Assembly: GCA_964419145.1 (NCBI GenBank)
Contig: CAYQOM010000011.1
Location: 1 to 64,000 of the forward strand
Source of the DNA: UBA2336 sp964419145
GTDB taxonomy: Bacteria > Bacteroidota > Bacteroidia > Cytophagales > Cyclobacteriaceae
DNA: 64,000 nt
Reading direction: 5' to 3'
In this document: positions 15,848-25,501 of the stretch, piece after piece
Position numbering within the stretch: position 1 is the first letter of the stretch
Layout of the letters: every line of letters begins with the position of its first letter
The notes under the pieces: model-generated
Seen by the model: only the letters and a program-made list of their open reading frames with translations
Database searches by the model: none
Told to the model about the DNA's origin: nothing
Made by a program: the position numbers and the translations under genes

Positions 15848-16969
15848 ATGAAGTTTCAAAGCATTCCCGGACTTACTACGGTAAAATCACTACTAATTGA
15901 ATCCGTAAAAAACGGGCACGCTGCACACGCCCAACTTTTTGCTGGCGCAGAGGGTGCCTTGAATTTACCCTTGGCGCTTGCCTATGCCACGTATTTGCAT
16001 TGCGAACAAAAAGGGGATGACGCCTGTGGTGAATGTGCAGCCTGCAGGAAGAGTTTAAAATTTATTCATCCGGATACACATTTTGTTTTTCCACTCAGCA
16101 ATGTGAAAGGCGATAAAGATGAAGAACGCTTCAAATCGGATATTCTGAAACAATGGCGTGAGTTTTTATTAACCCAACCCTATGCTAACCTGGATGCCTG
16201 GACGGAGTTTTATGGTGGAGAAAACAAGCAAGCCTCAATCTCGCGTGAAGAAAGTCGGGAGATTATAAAAACGCTTTCGCTCAAACCATTCGAGAGCCAG
16301 GTTAAGGTAATGATCATCTGGCAGCCAGAAAAAATGCATCCTTCTGCCGCCAACGGAATTCTGAAAATTCTGGAAGAACCGGCACCACATACCTACTTCC
16401 TGTTGGTGAGCAATGCTGCTGATCAGTTGTTGCCCACTATCATTTCCCGCACACAAATTATTTCTGTTCCATTGCTTTCCGATGAAGATATCGAATCGCA
16501 GCTGACGGCACAGCATGTTGAAATAAAAAAAGCATCTGCTATCGCTCGTCAAGCTGAAGGTAATTTGAGTCTGGCTTTAGCGTTATGCGAAGATGATGAG
16601 GAAGATGACCAAGCCCAACGTTTTGCTGAATGGATGCGGGCTTGTTTTAAAATGAATTTTGCTCAATTGGTTTCTTTTGCAGATGATTTTCATGGACTGG
16701 ATAAATTGCATCAGCGCAACATGTTGCAATACAGCCTGAACATAATGCGCGAAGTGTTGCTTCAACTGGGAGGCGCTACTACCATTCAACGCTCACGTGG
16801 AGAAGAACTGAAATTTGTACAAGACTTTTCCAAAGTGATGAACCTGGCACGGGTGGATTATGCCGCCCGAATGATCAGCGAAGCCAGCTACCACCTGGAA
16901 CGGAATGGCAGCCCAAAAATGATTTTTATGGATTTATCGCTTAAAATTTCAAAGGCGTTTAATTCTTAG
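15848..16969 (+). CDS. holB: DNA polymerase III delta-prime subunit
   Basis: From the ATG at 15848 the protein has 373 aa; a further upstream in-frame start (15806) would overlap the GlmU-like gene. The clamp-loader AAA+ fold is visible: GHAAHAQLFAGAEGALNLPL in place of a normal Walker A, four zinc cysteines (Cys52, 60, 63, 66), and VKVMIIWQPEKMHPSAANGI, LKILEEPAPHTYFLLVSN and LPTIISRTQIISVP, typical for delta-prime including the SRC-like Arg. It acts in loading the sliding clamp. The missing P-loop is normal for this non-catalytic subunit. Confidence 0.92.
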   Translation: MKFQSIPGLTTVKSLLIESVKNGHAAHAQLFAGAEGALNLPLALAYATYLHCEQKGDDACGECAACRKSLKFIHPDTHFVFPLSNVKGDKDEERFKSDILKQWREFLLTQPYANLDAWTEFYGGENKQASISREESREIIKTLSLKPFESQVKVMIIWQPEKMHPSAANGILKILEEPAPHTYFLLVSNAADQLLPTIISRTQIISVPLLSDEDIESQLTAQHVEIKKASAIARQAEGNLSLALALCEDDEEDDQAQRFAEWMRACFKMNFAQLVSFADDFHGLDKLHQRNMLQYSLNIMREVLLQLGGATTIQRSRGEELKFVQDFSKVMNLARVDYAARMISEASYHLERNGSPKMIFMDLSLKISKAFNS

Positions 16970-17027
16970 CCACTTTTTGCATCACTCAAATTCTTATTTT
17001 TACCCCCTTATTAAACCATCGCGTTGT

Positions 17028-17909
17028 ATGAATCGTTTGTTGACCTCCCTCATTGTGTTTTCATTTTTTTTAACCAGTTGCGCACAGAAAAAAGGTCGCG
17101 ACTATGTGGTCACCATTAAAACCAGCTATGGCGATATGGTGGCCATTCTGTACGATGAAACACCCAAGCACAAGGAAAATTTTGTAAAGCTTGCTCAGGA
17201 AAAATTCTACGATAGTTTATTATTCCACCGCGTGATTGAAGAGTTCATGATTCAAGGAGGTGACCCGAATTCAAAAAATGCAGAGCCGGGTCAGGCATTG
17301 GGCTCAGGCGGACCGGGCTATACCATAGATGCCGAGTTCGTTCCGCAGTATTTTCATGAAAAGGGCGCTTTTTCAGCAGCTCGTTTAGGCGATACAGCCA
17401 ACCCGAAAAAAGCCAGCAGCGGAAGTCAGTTTTATATTGTCCAGGGGAAAAAATATACCGATGAAGAATTGACCCAACTGGAGCAAAGCATTCAGTACAA
17501 CCGTAAAAATAACTACCTACGCGAAGTGCTGTTTATGCCAGAATGTGAGGCCATTCGAGAAGAAGTAGTGGCCAAGCAACGCGCAGGTGATGGTGCGTGG
17601 TTGGGCTCATTTTTTGAACAAGCTGATACGCTGATCACAAAATACAAACCTGAATACAAGTCGTTTTCATTTACTGCAGAACAACGCGCCCGCTACAAAG
17701 AAGTTGGTGGCGCCCCGCACCTGGATGGTGACTACACCGTTTTTGGTAAAGTAATTCAAGGGCTTGATGTGATCGATAAAATTGCAGCAGTGCAAAAAGG
17801 CCCGGGCGATCGGCCAGTTGTGGATGTGCCCATGGTGGTTACCGTGGAAGAGATGAGCAAGAACAAAATTGAAAAAACCTACGGATACAAATACCCCGAA
17901 AGCAAGTAG
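17028..17909 (+). CDS. Cyclophilin-type peptidyl-prolyl isomerase lipoprotein
   Basis: From the ATG at 17028 the protein has 293 aa with a lipoprotein signal (LTSC lipobox, Cys19). The cyclophilin core is clear: VTIKTSYGDMVAILYDETP, HKENFVKLAQEKFYDSLLFH, RVIEEFMIQGGDP, GAFSAARLGD, SSGSQFYIVQG, and near the end DYTVFGKVIQGLDVIDKIA. A helical insert of about 80 residues (starting KKYTDEELTQLEQSIQ) splits the second half, as in many Bacteroidota homologues. It should act on proline bonds in the periplasm. Its stop is one base before the RmlD-like gene. Confidence 0.93.
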   Translation: MNRLLTSLIVFSFFLTSCAQKKGRDYVVTIKTSYGDMVAILYDETPKHKENFVKLAQEKFYDSLLFHRVIEEFMIQGGDPNSKNAEPGQALGSGGPGYTIDAEFVPQYFHEKGAFSAARLGDTANPKKASSGSQFYIVQGKKYTDEELTQLEQSIQYNRKNNYLREVLFMPECEAIREEVVAKQRAGDGAWLGSFFEQADTLITKYKPEYKSFSFTAEQRARYKEVGGAPHLDGDYTVFGKVIQGLDVIDKIAAVQKGPGDRPVVDVPMVVTVEEMSKNKIEKTYGYKYPESK

Positions 17910-17910
17910 G

Positions 17911-18807
17911 ATGAAGATACTGATTACAGGTGCCAACGGTTTACTCGGCCAAAAGCTGATTACCCTGTTGCAACAACAACCTGATGTACAACTTGTGGCA
18001 ACGGCTCACCGGCCATTGGTTTTTCCTTTAAGCAAAGGGGAATTTCAGTTGCTGGACATTTCCAGCCGGGAACAGGTAAATAAAGTCATTGCCCGTACAA
18101 AACCGGATGTAATCATCAACACCGCAGCCATGACCAATGTTGATCGCTGCGAAACAGAACAGGAAGCTTGCTGGAAGGCCAATGTAACTTCAGTACAGTA
18201 TCTCGTTGAGGCTTGTAATCAGTATAACGTTCACCTGATTCATGTTTCCACTGATTTTATTTTCGATGGAAAGGAAGGTCCGCTGGATGAAGCGGCTATT
18301 CCTTCACCAGTAAATTTTTATGGTGAAAGTAAATTAGCTGCTGAAAAAATTATTCAGGAGCACTCACTGTCCTGGTGCATTCTTCGTACGGTATTAGTGT
18401 ATGGCGTTTCTACTGACATGAGCCGCTCCAACATTGTGTTGTGGGTGAAGAAAAGTCTCGAAGAAGGAAAAACCATTAACGTAGTAAACGACCAATGGCG
18501 AACACCCACGTTGGCCGAAGACCTGGCGATGGGTTGCTGGTTAGCCGCAAAGAAAAAAGCTACAGGTATTTACCACATCTCCGGAAAGGATTTTTTAAGT
18601 CCTTACGATATTGCGATAAAAACTGCGCGGTTTTTTAAGTTGAATGAATCTCTGATCAACCCAACGGACTCCACACAATTCAAGCAACCTGCACGGAGGC
18701 CATTGAAGACAGGCTTTATCCTGGATAAAGCCATTCGTGATTTAGGCTACGCACCAAAAAGTTTTGAAGAAGGGCTTGCCGTGTTGGCGTCTCAACTCAA
18801 CGTCTAG
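17911..18807 (+). CDS. RmlD-like SDR family sugar-nucleotide reductase
   Basis: From the ATG at 17911 the protein has 298 aa. The NAD(P)-binding motif GANGLLGQK is at residues 7-15, and the catalytic region carries HVSTDFIFDG and YGESKLAAEK (Tyr-x3-Lys). The RmlD_sub_bind pattern continues with LRTVLVYG, NDQWRTPTLAEDLA and GIYHISGKDFLSPYDIA. It resembles dTDP-4-dehydrorhamnose reductase, but no rmlABC genes are adjacent, so the substrate is unknown. Its stop codon shares the palindrome CTAG (18804-18807) with the stop of the convergent lipoprotein gene. Confidence 0.87.
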   Translation: MKILITGANGLLGQKLITLLQQQPDVQLVATAHRPLVFPLSKGEFQLLDISSREQVNKVIARTKPDVIINTAAMTNVDRCETEQEACWKANVTSVQYLVEACNQYNVHLIHVSTDFIFDGKEGPLDEAAIPSPVNFYGESKLAAEKIIQEHSLSWCILRTVLVYGVSTDMSRSNIVLWVKKSLEEGKTINVVNDQWRTPTLAEDLAMGCWLAAKKKATGIYHISGKDFLSPYDIAIKTARFFKLNESLINPTDSTQFKQPARRPLKTGFILDKAIRDLGYAPKSFEEGLAVLASQLNV

Positions 18808-19592
18808 GAACCAATATTCAATTCAAGAATAATATCTGGTAGCTGTGCGCGCACAGCTGATTCATCCAGGCCTGTTGCCACATCAGGATGGTACAGCAAC
18901 CGGATCAGATCCCGATCAATGGGTGCATATTCAGTAGTGGTTGTCCACGGACTATAGAAAATACTTTCCGGATACAGGTTTGAATCCCGCGCTAACCCTA
19001 ATGCCTGCGTAAATTCTTCGCGCAACAAATGCCTGCGCGCTTCAGCTTGCGTGGTGCGCACCAAATCCACATACATAACAGCTCCGGTCATTTCATTTGC
19101 ACCATTGAAGTATACATAAAACAATCCCCAGTTGGAGGCCACATGTTGCTGCGCAGGCGGAAACCGTTCAACAAAACCAGATCCTGTTCCCAGATAAATA
19201 TAAAAATTAGATTGAAGTGTGTCTGCGGTTATGGAGATGTCCAGTTGGTCGGAGAGTGATTCTAATTCGGCAATAATCTCATCCAGTTCAGTCATCATTT
19301 CTGCGGTTTTATCTCCGCCTACAAAAACCACGATGTCCTGCTTCCATTTACGGGTAACTTGAGAGGCACTACCAAACTCAAAACCAAGTGCCACGTCAGT
19401 AAAGTAATCCAGCACCTGTTTTTGATAAGATGAAAGTTTATCAAGCGGTTTTACTTCCTCATCGCTACAACCGGAGAAGAATGCAATTACCAGCACCGAT
19501 GTACTGAAAAATCGGGTAACCGAACTGATATTTAGGTACTTATCAAACACTCGAGCAAAGATATAAAACAACCTTAACCTTTGCGTAATCAA
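18804..19592 (-). CDS. DUF2927-like lipoprotein
   Basis: This 262-aa protein has a hydrophobic segment ending in a lipobox (FFSGC, Cys42) after an unusually long N-region; a GTG at codon 15 may be the real start. The body includes a probable zinc-peptidase-like segment LREEFTQALGLARDSNLYPE followed by SIFYSP and a closing RDLIRLLYHPDVATGLD, the pattern of DUF2927 proteins. Function is unknown; the family looks like inactive or divergent metalloprotease relatives. It converges on the RmlD-like gene with overlapping stop codons and no terminator between. Confidence 0.7.
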   Translation of the reverse strand: MITQRLRLFYIFARVFDKYLNISSVTRFFSTSVLVIAFFSGCSDEEVKPLDKLSSYQKQVLDYFTDVALGFEFGSASQVTRKWKQDIVVFVGGDKTAEMMTELDEIIAELESLSDQLDISITADTLQSNFYIYLGTGSGFVERFPPAQQHVASNWGLFYVYFNGANEMTGAVMYVDLVRTTQAEARRHLLREEFTQALGLARDSNLYPESIFYSPWTTTTEYAPIDRDLIRLLYHPDVATGLDESAVRAQLPDIILELNIGS

Positions 19593-19633
19593 TTAAATTT
19601 CACAATTTGACGCGCTTTAAATCCTAACTGAAT

Positions 19634-21034
19634 ATGTCGTTACAATCTTCTGATAATCGTGGTCAATGGGGCTCGAAATTCGGGTTCATCATGGCTGCAG
19701 CGGGCTCTGCTGTTGGCTTGGGTAACATCTGGCGTTTCCCGTACATCACCGGTCAAAATGGTGGCGGTGCTTTTGTGTTTGTATACATTCTATGCGTATT
19801 ACTAATCGGTTTGCCACTCATCTATAATGAAGTTGCTTTTGGTCGGTTAACCGGAAAGAATACCATCGGTGCATTTAAAAACACGGGCGCAAATAAATTC
19901 TGGATGGCCAGTGGCGCTGTATTGGCGCTACTCGTGAGCTTCTTTGTATTAAGCTATTATAGTGTGATTGCTGGTTGGACAATCGGATATATCGTCAGTG
20001 AGTTCACTGATTTTATTAAAGACTTTCAAACCTTCCAGGCGAATCCAACATACGTGATTCCTTTCTTTGCCGTATTCATGCTGGTTACCATTCTGATTGT
20101 ATTGGGTGGTGTATCCGGTGGAATTGAAAAGGCATCAAAGGTTTTGATGCCTGTTTTGTTTTTATTGGTATTTCTGGTGATGCTGCGCAGTTTAACACTG
20201 CCTGGCGCTATGGAAGGCGTGCGCTATTACCTCACGCCCGACTTCAGTAAAATTGATGGACAGGTAGTTTTGGCTGCACTCGGTCAGGCTTTCTTTTCAC
20301 TTTCTGTTGGATGGGGAATTCTCATCACCTATGGTTCTTACTTACCTAAGAGCAATAACATAGTAACCAGTGGTGTGTGGATTGGATTGATGGATACTGG
20401 CGTAGCTTTGCTTGCCGGTTTGATGATATTTCCTGCGGTGTTTGCTTTTGGTAAAGATCCGGCACAAGGTACCGCATTGGTTTTCCAGGTACTACCGGAA
20501 GTGTTTAATTCCATTCCTGCCGGTGGAAACATTGTTGGCGCTTCCTTCTTCCTGTTGTTATGTGTAGCTGCGTTAACTTCATCCATTTCCATGATTGAAG
20601 TACCTGCCTCTTATTTGATTGACGAAAAGAAATGGAGTCGGAAGAAAGCTGCATGGACAGTAGGCATACTCGCTTTTCTTGTAGGCATTCCTTCAGCTTT
20701 GTCAGGTGGCGCATCCAAATTATTTACCGAAATGTCAATTGATATTTTTGGCTCAACCAAAACAGGATTTTTGGATATTATGGACGCACTGTGGGGAGGT
20801 CTGTTTATAGTGGTCGTTGCACTAATGACCTGTATCTATACCGGTTGGGTAATGGATGTTAAAAAGATGGCAGCCGAAATTGGTATCGGTGCCCCGGTAT
20901 TCGAAAAGAAAATTATTGGCGGTTTAACTGCCATGCAGTTGTGGATATTCTTCATCCGCTACGTATGCCCGCTTGTTATTTTAGTGGTGTTACTGAATAT
21001 GATAGGCGTATTTGGTGTATTTGCCGGAACATAA
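19634..21034 (+). CDS. Sodium-dependent NSS family transporter
   Basis: This 466-aa protein begins with the NSS hallmark helix GSKFGFIMAAAGSAVGLGNI then WRFPYITGQNGGGAF, which contains the unwound TM1 sodium and substrate site. About eleven membrane helices follow, including the TM6 region LGQAFFSLSVGWGILITYGS. The family cotransports sodium with amino acids or similar small molecules; substrate cannot be told from sequence here. It converges with the phosphatase gene with eight bases between. Confidence 0.93.
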   Translation: MSLQSSDNRGQWGSKFGFIMAAAGSAVGLGNIWRFPYITGQNGGGAFVFVYILCVLLIGLPLIYNEVAFGRLTGKNTIGAFKNTGANKFWMASGAVLALLVSFFVLSYYSVIAGWTIGYIVSEFTDFIKDFQTFQANPTYVIPFFAVFMLVTILIVLGGVSGGIEKASKVLMPVLFLLVFLVMLRSLTLPGAMEGVRYYLTPDFSKIDGQVVLAALGQAFFSLSVGWGILITYGSYLPKSNNIVTSGVWIGLMDTGVALLAGLMIFPAVFAFGKDPAQGTALVFQVLPEVFNSIPAGGNIVGASFFLLLCVAALTSSISMIEVPASYLIDEKKWSRKKAAWTVGILAFLVGIPSALSGGASKLFTEMSIDIFGSTKTGFLDIMDALWGGLFIVVVALMTCIYTGWVMDVKKMAAEIGIGAPVFEKKIIGGLTAMQLWIFFIRYVCPLVILVVLLNMIGVFGVFAGT

Positions 21035-21042
21035 TCCTACAC

Positions 21043-22686
21043 CTACTTCTCAAACAATTCCCCAATGGGTTGCCCCGAGCAGCCGTTGGGGAATTTTATT
21101 TTCAGTAGCATGGATAGCGTTGGCGCAATATCCGTGATCGTATGATATTGAACGGATGATCCTTGCTTGATCCCCTTACCAAAGAAAATAATGGGTGCGT
21201 GCGTATCATAGCTATAAGGCGAGCCATGCGTAGTGCCCTGAATGCGACTGCTTTCAAACCAACCGGGTTCCAACACCACTACCAGATCACCGCTACGCTT
21301 CGGGTGATATCCTCGAATGGACATTCCCTTGATTCCACCCTCATTAAAATCGCCCATGCGCAACTGCTGGCGGGTAAATACATTGGCAATACCTTTTTGC
21401 TGCATTAGAAAGTTAGAAACGATTTCAGTGGCCAACATCAACTCAACACCACCTGAACGCGGATCGGTACTAAACGCTTCATGATTAAAAAAAATCTGAT
21501 CTCCTGAAAAAGACCGGATAATTTCACGATCAGGAAAATATTGATTGAGTAACTCTTTCAGTTCAGCACCTAACTGACTCGAACGGATGTAGCCTGCGGG
21601 AACTTTGTTATCTGCTAAATACTGTGGAACTTCTGCTACGCCATGATCGGTAGTTAAAAACACCAGATAATTTCCTGCCCCAACCGTTTGATCGAGTTTT
21701 TTCAACAGGTCTTCAATGTTCTTATCCAAACGCATGTACACATCCTGAACCTCAACAGACTGAGGACTAACACGATGCCCGATAATATCAGGTGCTGAAT
21801 ACGAAATAGCCAAAAAATCTGTGTCCTTGCCGCTGCCCATTTTCTCGCCATCAATAACGGCTTTAAAAAATTCGGTGAGGTAATCGTTGGCGAACGGTGT
21901 TTGTGAGAGGAGATTAAAGTTTCCGTTGGTTTTTCTAAGCGTATTCAGATCATAGGGAAAAGTTGATTTATTCTCACCCAACTTACCCTCATACGGACTT
22001 ACATCCGGTCCACTTTCGGTGTACTGATCAATCGGGAGTAATGTATTCCAGGTTCCTGACAAATATTTGTCGGCCAAATTCAGGCTATTAAATTTTTCTG
22101 TCCATGCCGGCAATTTGCTCATGTAGTAGGTGCTGGTCACAAACCGACCGGTACTGCCATCATACCAATACGCTGCATCCGCCAAATGACCGGCAGGTAA
22201 AACAGAACCCCGATCCTTAAATGAAATACCGATAACTTTTGAACGCTTCTGTGTGGCCAGCTTCAACTCATCCGTAATGGTGGTAGTAAGCATGCGATGA
22301 GGCGACATTTTACCAACAGAAGTTGTTTCGCTTCCAACCGTTTGCTGAGTGTCGTCACCAGCACAATAGGCACTTTTGCCGGTTACTTTATCAAACCACG
22401 CATTGTCTATAATGCCATGAACAGCCGGTGTAGTGCCGGTATAAACCGAGGCGTGACCGGGACCGGTTACCGTTGGGGCATAATTGAAATGCGCGTTATG
22501 TAAAGTAAATCCCTGGTTGACTAATCGCTTAAATCCGTGATCACCGTATTTATCCCAATACCGATACAGGTATTCCTGACGCATCTGATCCACCATAATA
22601 CCAACAACGAGTTTAGGTCGCTCAGATGGTTGAGAAAAAACCGGAACGATCAGGACAACAAAGAATAACAAAACTAAGACTCTCAT
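21043..22686 (-). CDS. PafA-like alkaline phosphatase superfamily protein
   Basis: This 547-aa exported protein has a signal peptide (to about Ser18). The alkaline phosphatase fold is seen in VVGIMVDQMRQEYLYRYW (metal Asp33), the nucleophile region NYAPTVTGPGHASVYTG (Thr72 or Thr74), FLAISYSAPDIIGH, VFLTTDHGVAEVP and DTHAPIIFFGKGI. This is the single-chain, Thr-nucleophile PafA/type I phosphodiesterase group common in Bacteroidota, active on phosphate monoesters in the periplasm. Phosphomonoesterase versus diesterase activity cannot be settled by eye. It stands alone. Confidence 0.87.
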   Translation of the reverse strand: MRVLVLLFFVVLIVPVFSQPSERPKLVVGIMVDQMRQEYLYRYWDKYGDHGFKRLVNQGFTLHNAHFNYAPTVTGPGHASVYTGTTPAVHGIIDNAWFDKVTGKSAYCAGDDTQQTVGSETTSVGKMSPHRMLTTTITDELKLATQKRSKVIGISFKDRGSVLPAGHLADAAYWYDGSTGRFVTSTYYMSKLPAWTEKFNSLNLADKYLSGTWNTLLPIDQYTESGPDVSPYEGKLGENKSTFPYDLNTLRKTNGNFNLLSQTPFANDYLTEFFKAVIDGEKMGSGKDTDFLAISYSAPDIIGHRVSPQSVEVQDVYMRLDKNIEDLLKKLDQTVGAGNYLVFLTTDHGVAEVPQYLADNKVPAGYIRSSQLGAELKELLNQYFPDREIIRSFSGDQIFFNHEAFSTDPRSGGVELMLATEIVSNFLMQQKGIANVFTRQQLRMGDFNEGGIKGMSIRGYHPKRSGDLVVVLEPGWFESSRIQGTTHGSPYSYDTHAPIIFFGKGIKQGSSVQYHTITDIAPTLSMLLKIKFPNGCSGQPIGELFEK

Positions 22687-22757
22687 AATATCAATTCTAA
22701 GAATGCAATATACTACTTCCGGAAAGGATGCGCTGTAAATACAGGATGAACGCTCAA

Positions 22758-25343
22758 TTAATTTTGTGAGCAGTAAATGCGCTCGTAATCATCGTTTTCA
22801 AAAACCTGCCTGCGCAGCAATTGCCCGTCTTCATCGTAATAAATCACCACATAAATGGAGGCTTCCTCCACATGCTTTTCGGTAAAATAAAGTGGATGCG
22901 CAGATGAACCCAGGTTAACAATATCGCTGAAGGTGGGTTGTAAAATAAATCCCCGAGTACTACTCAACACACCGTAACGGTGCTCTTGCTGCACAATGGC
23001 GAGCTTATCTCCGTTGGTTTCCCGCAACCAGATAAACTTCCCTATCTTATCTGCAATAACCTTCTTCTCAACAAAATTATACACCAACCATTGGTAATTT
23101 TTCCGCACCAGTGCGCTAGAATCACTCCAATAACGAATCTCTTCATACTCAAAAGGAGTTATCGATTTATTATTCCAATCGATTAGCCCGCAATAGCCAC
23201 CCTTAAATGCAATCAGCAACTGGCTATTAAATCGAACAATGTTCTTTTCGTATTGTGGCTTAATCTCTTTTCGGTTCACCACATCCAGCATTCCGAATTT
23301 TTTATCCTTCAGAACCGGCACCGTTCCTTGATCAATATTGCCCATAGCATCGTAATCGGGTGCCACCACCTGCTTGCCCTGTATGTTTATCAAGCCACGT
23401 TTGTCTTTCTTGATTACTGTAAAAAAGTTTTCACCGGCAAAATCAATTCGGTCGTATTGAACTGAAAACAATCGTTCACCTGTTGAACTGAATACTTGCT
23501 TTTTATCGCCTTCTTCAAGCAACATGAAATAAACAGAATCTTTACCGGGCAAAAATTGAACGCGCGTATTACCGGTTAACGCAACGGAATGTACATCGGT
23601 TAGGTATGCATGCGTGGTGTCACCTCGAACAGCCATACAAAACGGACCAATAAAGTAAATACTATCGAACGTAGATTTACTAAACGTATTTACATACCGG
23701 TTGGCTATGCGCCAATAACCATCGTGTTTAACCGCTACCCATGGCTTTTGTACTTTAACCTGACTAAACGCTGCAGATTCTCCTCCGCTTTTTGTCCACG
23801 TCTTGTATCCATCTGCTGTTTTTGAAACCGCACCAAAAAACTCCGGTTGTATTTCGCGGGTTGTCAGTGCAATTCGCTCCTTCAGGTTCATATCCAGTAA
23901 TCCTTGCTTGTTACCCATTCGAACCCAGATCATATCCGAACCCCAACGCTTTGCTTCATCATATTTATTTCCAAATGTAACAGGCAACTGATCAGCTGCT
24001 GGCGCAAGCTGCTCCTTGCGCTTCAATATAACCTTGCCTACCTGCTTCAGCACCAATACGTCATCAATCGCATCTGCATCATCGAAAGAACCAATGGCTA
24101 ACTCGCGACCTGTAAATGTTTTTATACTCCATTGCTTATGCTTTCGTATTGCCAGGTAAGCACCACTGAGCACACGGGCATCGTCAACACATGGCTCTAT
24201 AACAAAACCCGATTTATGCACAACCGCTCCGCAATCATTTCCATAAATAAACAAGAAGCCATAACCCAGGTCATCTAATTCTTCCACCTCACCTTTAAAA
24301 ACAACTGCTCCGTTTCGTGCCACTACCAACTGATCAAGCACCAGCAGTTCTTCCAGAATATTTCCACAGCGATACTCCCGTCCAATTTCGGTTGCCAAAG
24401 GTTTTATGATCTCATTCCCATGGGCATCCATAAAACCAAATTTCCCATCGCGGTAAACAGGAACCAGGTATTCCTGCTCCAGCTTGATCAACATCTTTAA
24501 GGAATCATTTAAAACAGCTGACGGAATGGCTATATTGTTTTCCTGTGCGATGTGGTAAAAAATATTTCGGGCCTTGTTGAAGAGTAGGCTGTTCGGATAC
24601 TCCTTCATGAACGCCATGAAATCATCCGGCTCTCCCGAAGCTGTGGAGATTTCAAAAACCTGCAGCTCGGCCCGGTGGCGGTAAGGTGATGCCGGATACT
24701 CTTTTATAAATGTCTTGTAACTGGTCAGCTTTCGGTCTTTCGTTTTCGCTTCAAATAATAATTTTTCATATCGTTCACGGGCTTCGGGCGCGCGTGATGC
24801 ATTCGGGTATCGGTTAAGGTATTTTAAAAAACTGGAATACGTATTCTCCTTTAGGGCGTCAATATAGGCCACCTCATCACGGAGCTCTCGTGCCCGGTCA
24901 AGTTGGCGGGCAAATGGAAAGTGATCAATAAAATCGAGATAGGCTTGCTCGGTGTTAATGGTTTTGGCCCGTTCAAATGCGGCACTATCAATCAACTGGC
25001 GGGTGTGGATAAGGTCGGCACTATCCAATGGGAAACGCCTCATTCGGTCGCGTTGCCGGGCACCAGCCAGCGGTAGTTGGTTGAGAGCAGTCATGGTGTA
25101 TTTATAGGCCGAGTCAACCTGATAGGCCGGGTTAGCCGGATCGAAAAAGTAAGCGGCACATACGTACCAGGCCGCCACATTTGTACTGTCTTTCTGTATA
25201 ACTTTTGTTGCCTGCGTCCACGCCTTATCCCACTTTCCCTTTTGAAGATTCGTATAGGCCTGACGTTCCGTTACCATCTGCGCAACCGAAGCTTGCGAAC
25301 CCAGCAATACGATAAACCCTATGACGAAACGATAGCTCAACAC
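22758..25343 (-). CDS. Exported TPR-like and WG-repeat protein
   Basis: This 861-aa protein starts at a GTG (25341-25343), with a TTG as the next codon. After the signal peptide, residues 25-290 are helical and TPR-like (TNLQKGKWDKAWTQATKVIQ). Residues 290-860 are WG repeats (PF14903), with the pattern Gly-lys-x-Gly-Phe/Leu-hydrophobic-Asp, for example YRDGKFGFMDAHGNEIIKP, KRGLINIQGKQVVAP, DKKFGMLDVVNRKEIKPQYE and GGYCGLIDWNNKSITPFEYE. WG repeats likely form a beta-propeller-like surface for binding; no enzyme domain is visible. A TAGCTTTG -7-like element is at 25361-25368 on the minus strand. Confidence 0.85.
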   Translation of the reverse strand: MLSYRFVIGFIVLLGSQASVAQMVTERQAYTNLQKGKWDKAWTQATKVIQKDSTNVAAWYVCAAYFFDPANPAYQVDSAYKYTMTALNQLPLAGARQRDRMRRFPLDSADLIHTRQLIDSAAFERAKTINTEQAYLDFIDHFPFARQLDRARELRDEVAYIDALKENTYSSFLKYLNRYPNASRAPEARERYEKLLFEAKTKDRKLTSYKTFIKEYPASPYRHRAELQVFEISTASGEPDDFMAFMKEYPNSLLFNKARNIFYHIAQENNIAIPSAVLNDSLKMLIKLEQEYLVPVYRDGKFGFMDAHGNEIIKPLATEIGREYRCGNILEELLVLDQLVVARNGAVVFKGEVEELDDLGYGFLFIYGNDCGAVVHKSGFVIEPCVDDARVLSGAYLAIRKHKQWSIKTFTGRELAIGSFDDADAIDDVLVLKQVGKVILKRKEQLAPAADQLPVTFGNKYDEAKRWGSDMIWVRMGNKQGLLDMNLKERIALTTREIQPEFFGAVSKTADGYKTWTKSGGESAAFSQVKVQKPWVAVKHDGYWRIANRYVNTFSKSTFDSIYFIGPFCMAVRGDTTHAYLTDVHSVALTGNTRVQFLPGKDSVYFMLLEEGDKKQVFSSTGERLFSVQYDRIDFAGENFFTVIKKDKRGLINIQGKQVVAPDYDAMGNIDQGTVPVLKDKKFGMLDVVNRKEIKPQYEKNIVRFNSQLLIAFKGGYCGLIDWNNKSITPFEYEEIRYWSDSSALVRKNYQWLVYNFVEKKVIADKIGKFIWLRETNGDKLAIVQQEHRYGVLSSTRGFILQPTFSDIVNLGSSAHPLYFTEKHVEEASIYVVIYYDEDGQLLRRQVFENDDYERIYCSQN

Positions 25344-25501
25344 AACAGAATCAATACGTTCAAAGCTACAAAGTTTGCATTGAACGACATGGCCACACTC
25401 GCCAAAGTCCCGCTCGGGCGGATAAAATTGTAAAGTCGGGTTAATATATTGTTGTTGGCGTTAATAAAATTTGTAAATTTTCACTTTGTTAAATTGCAGC
25501 A

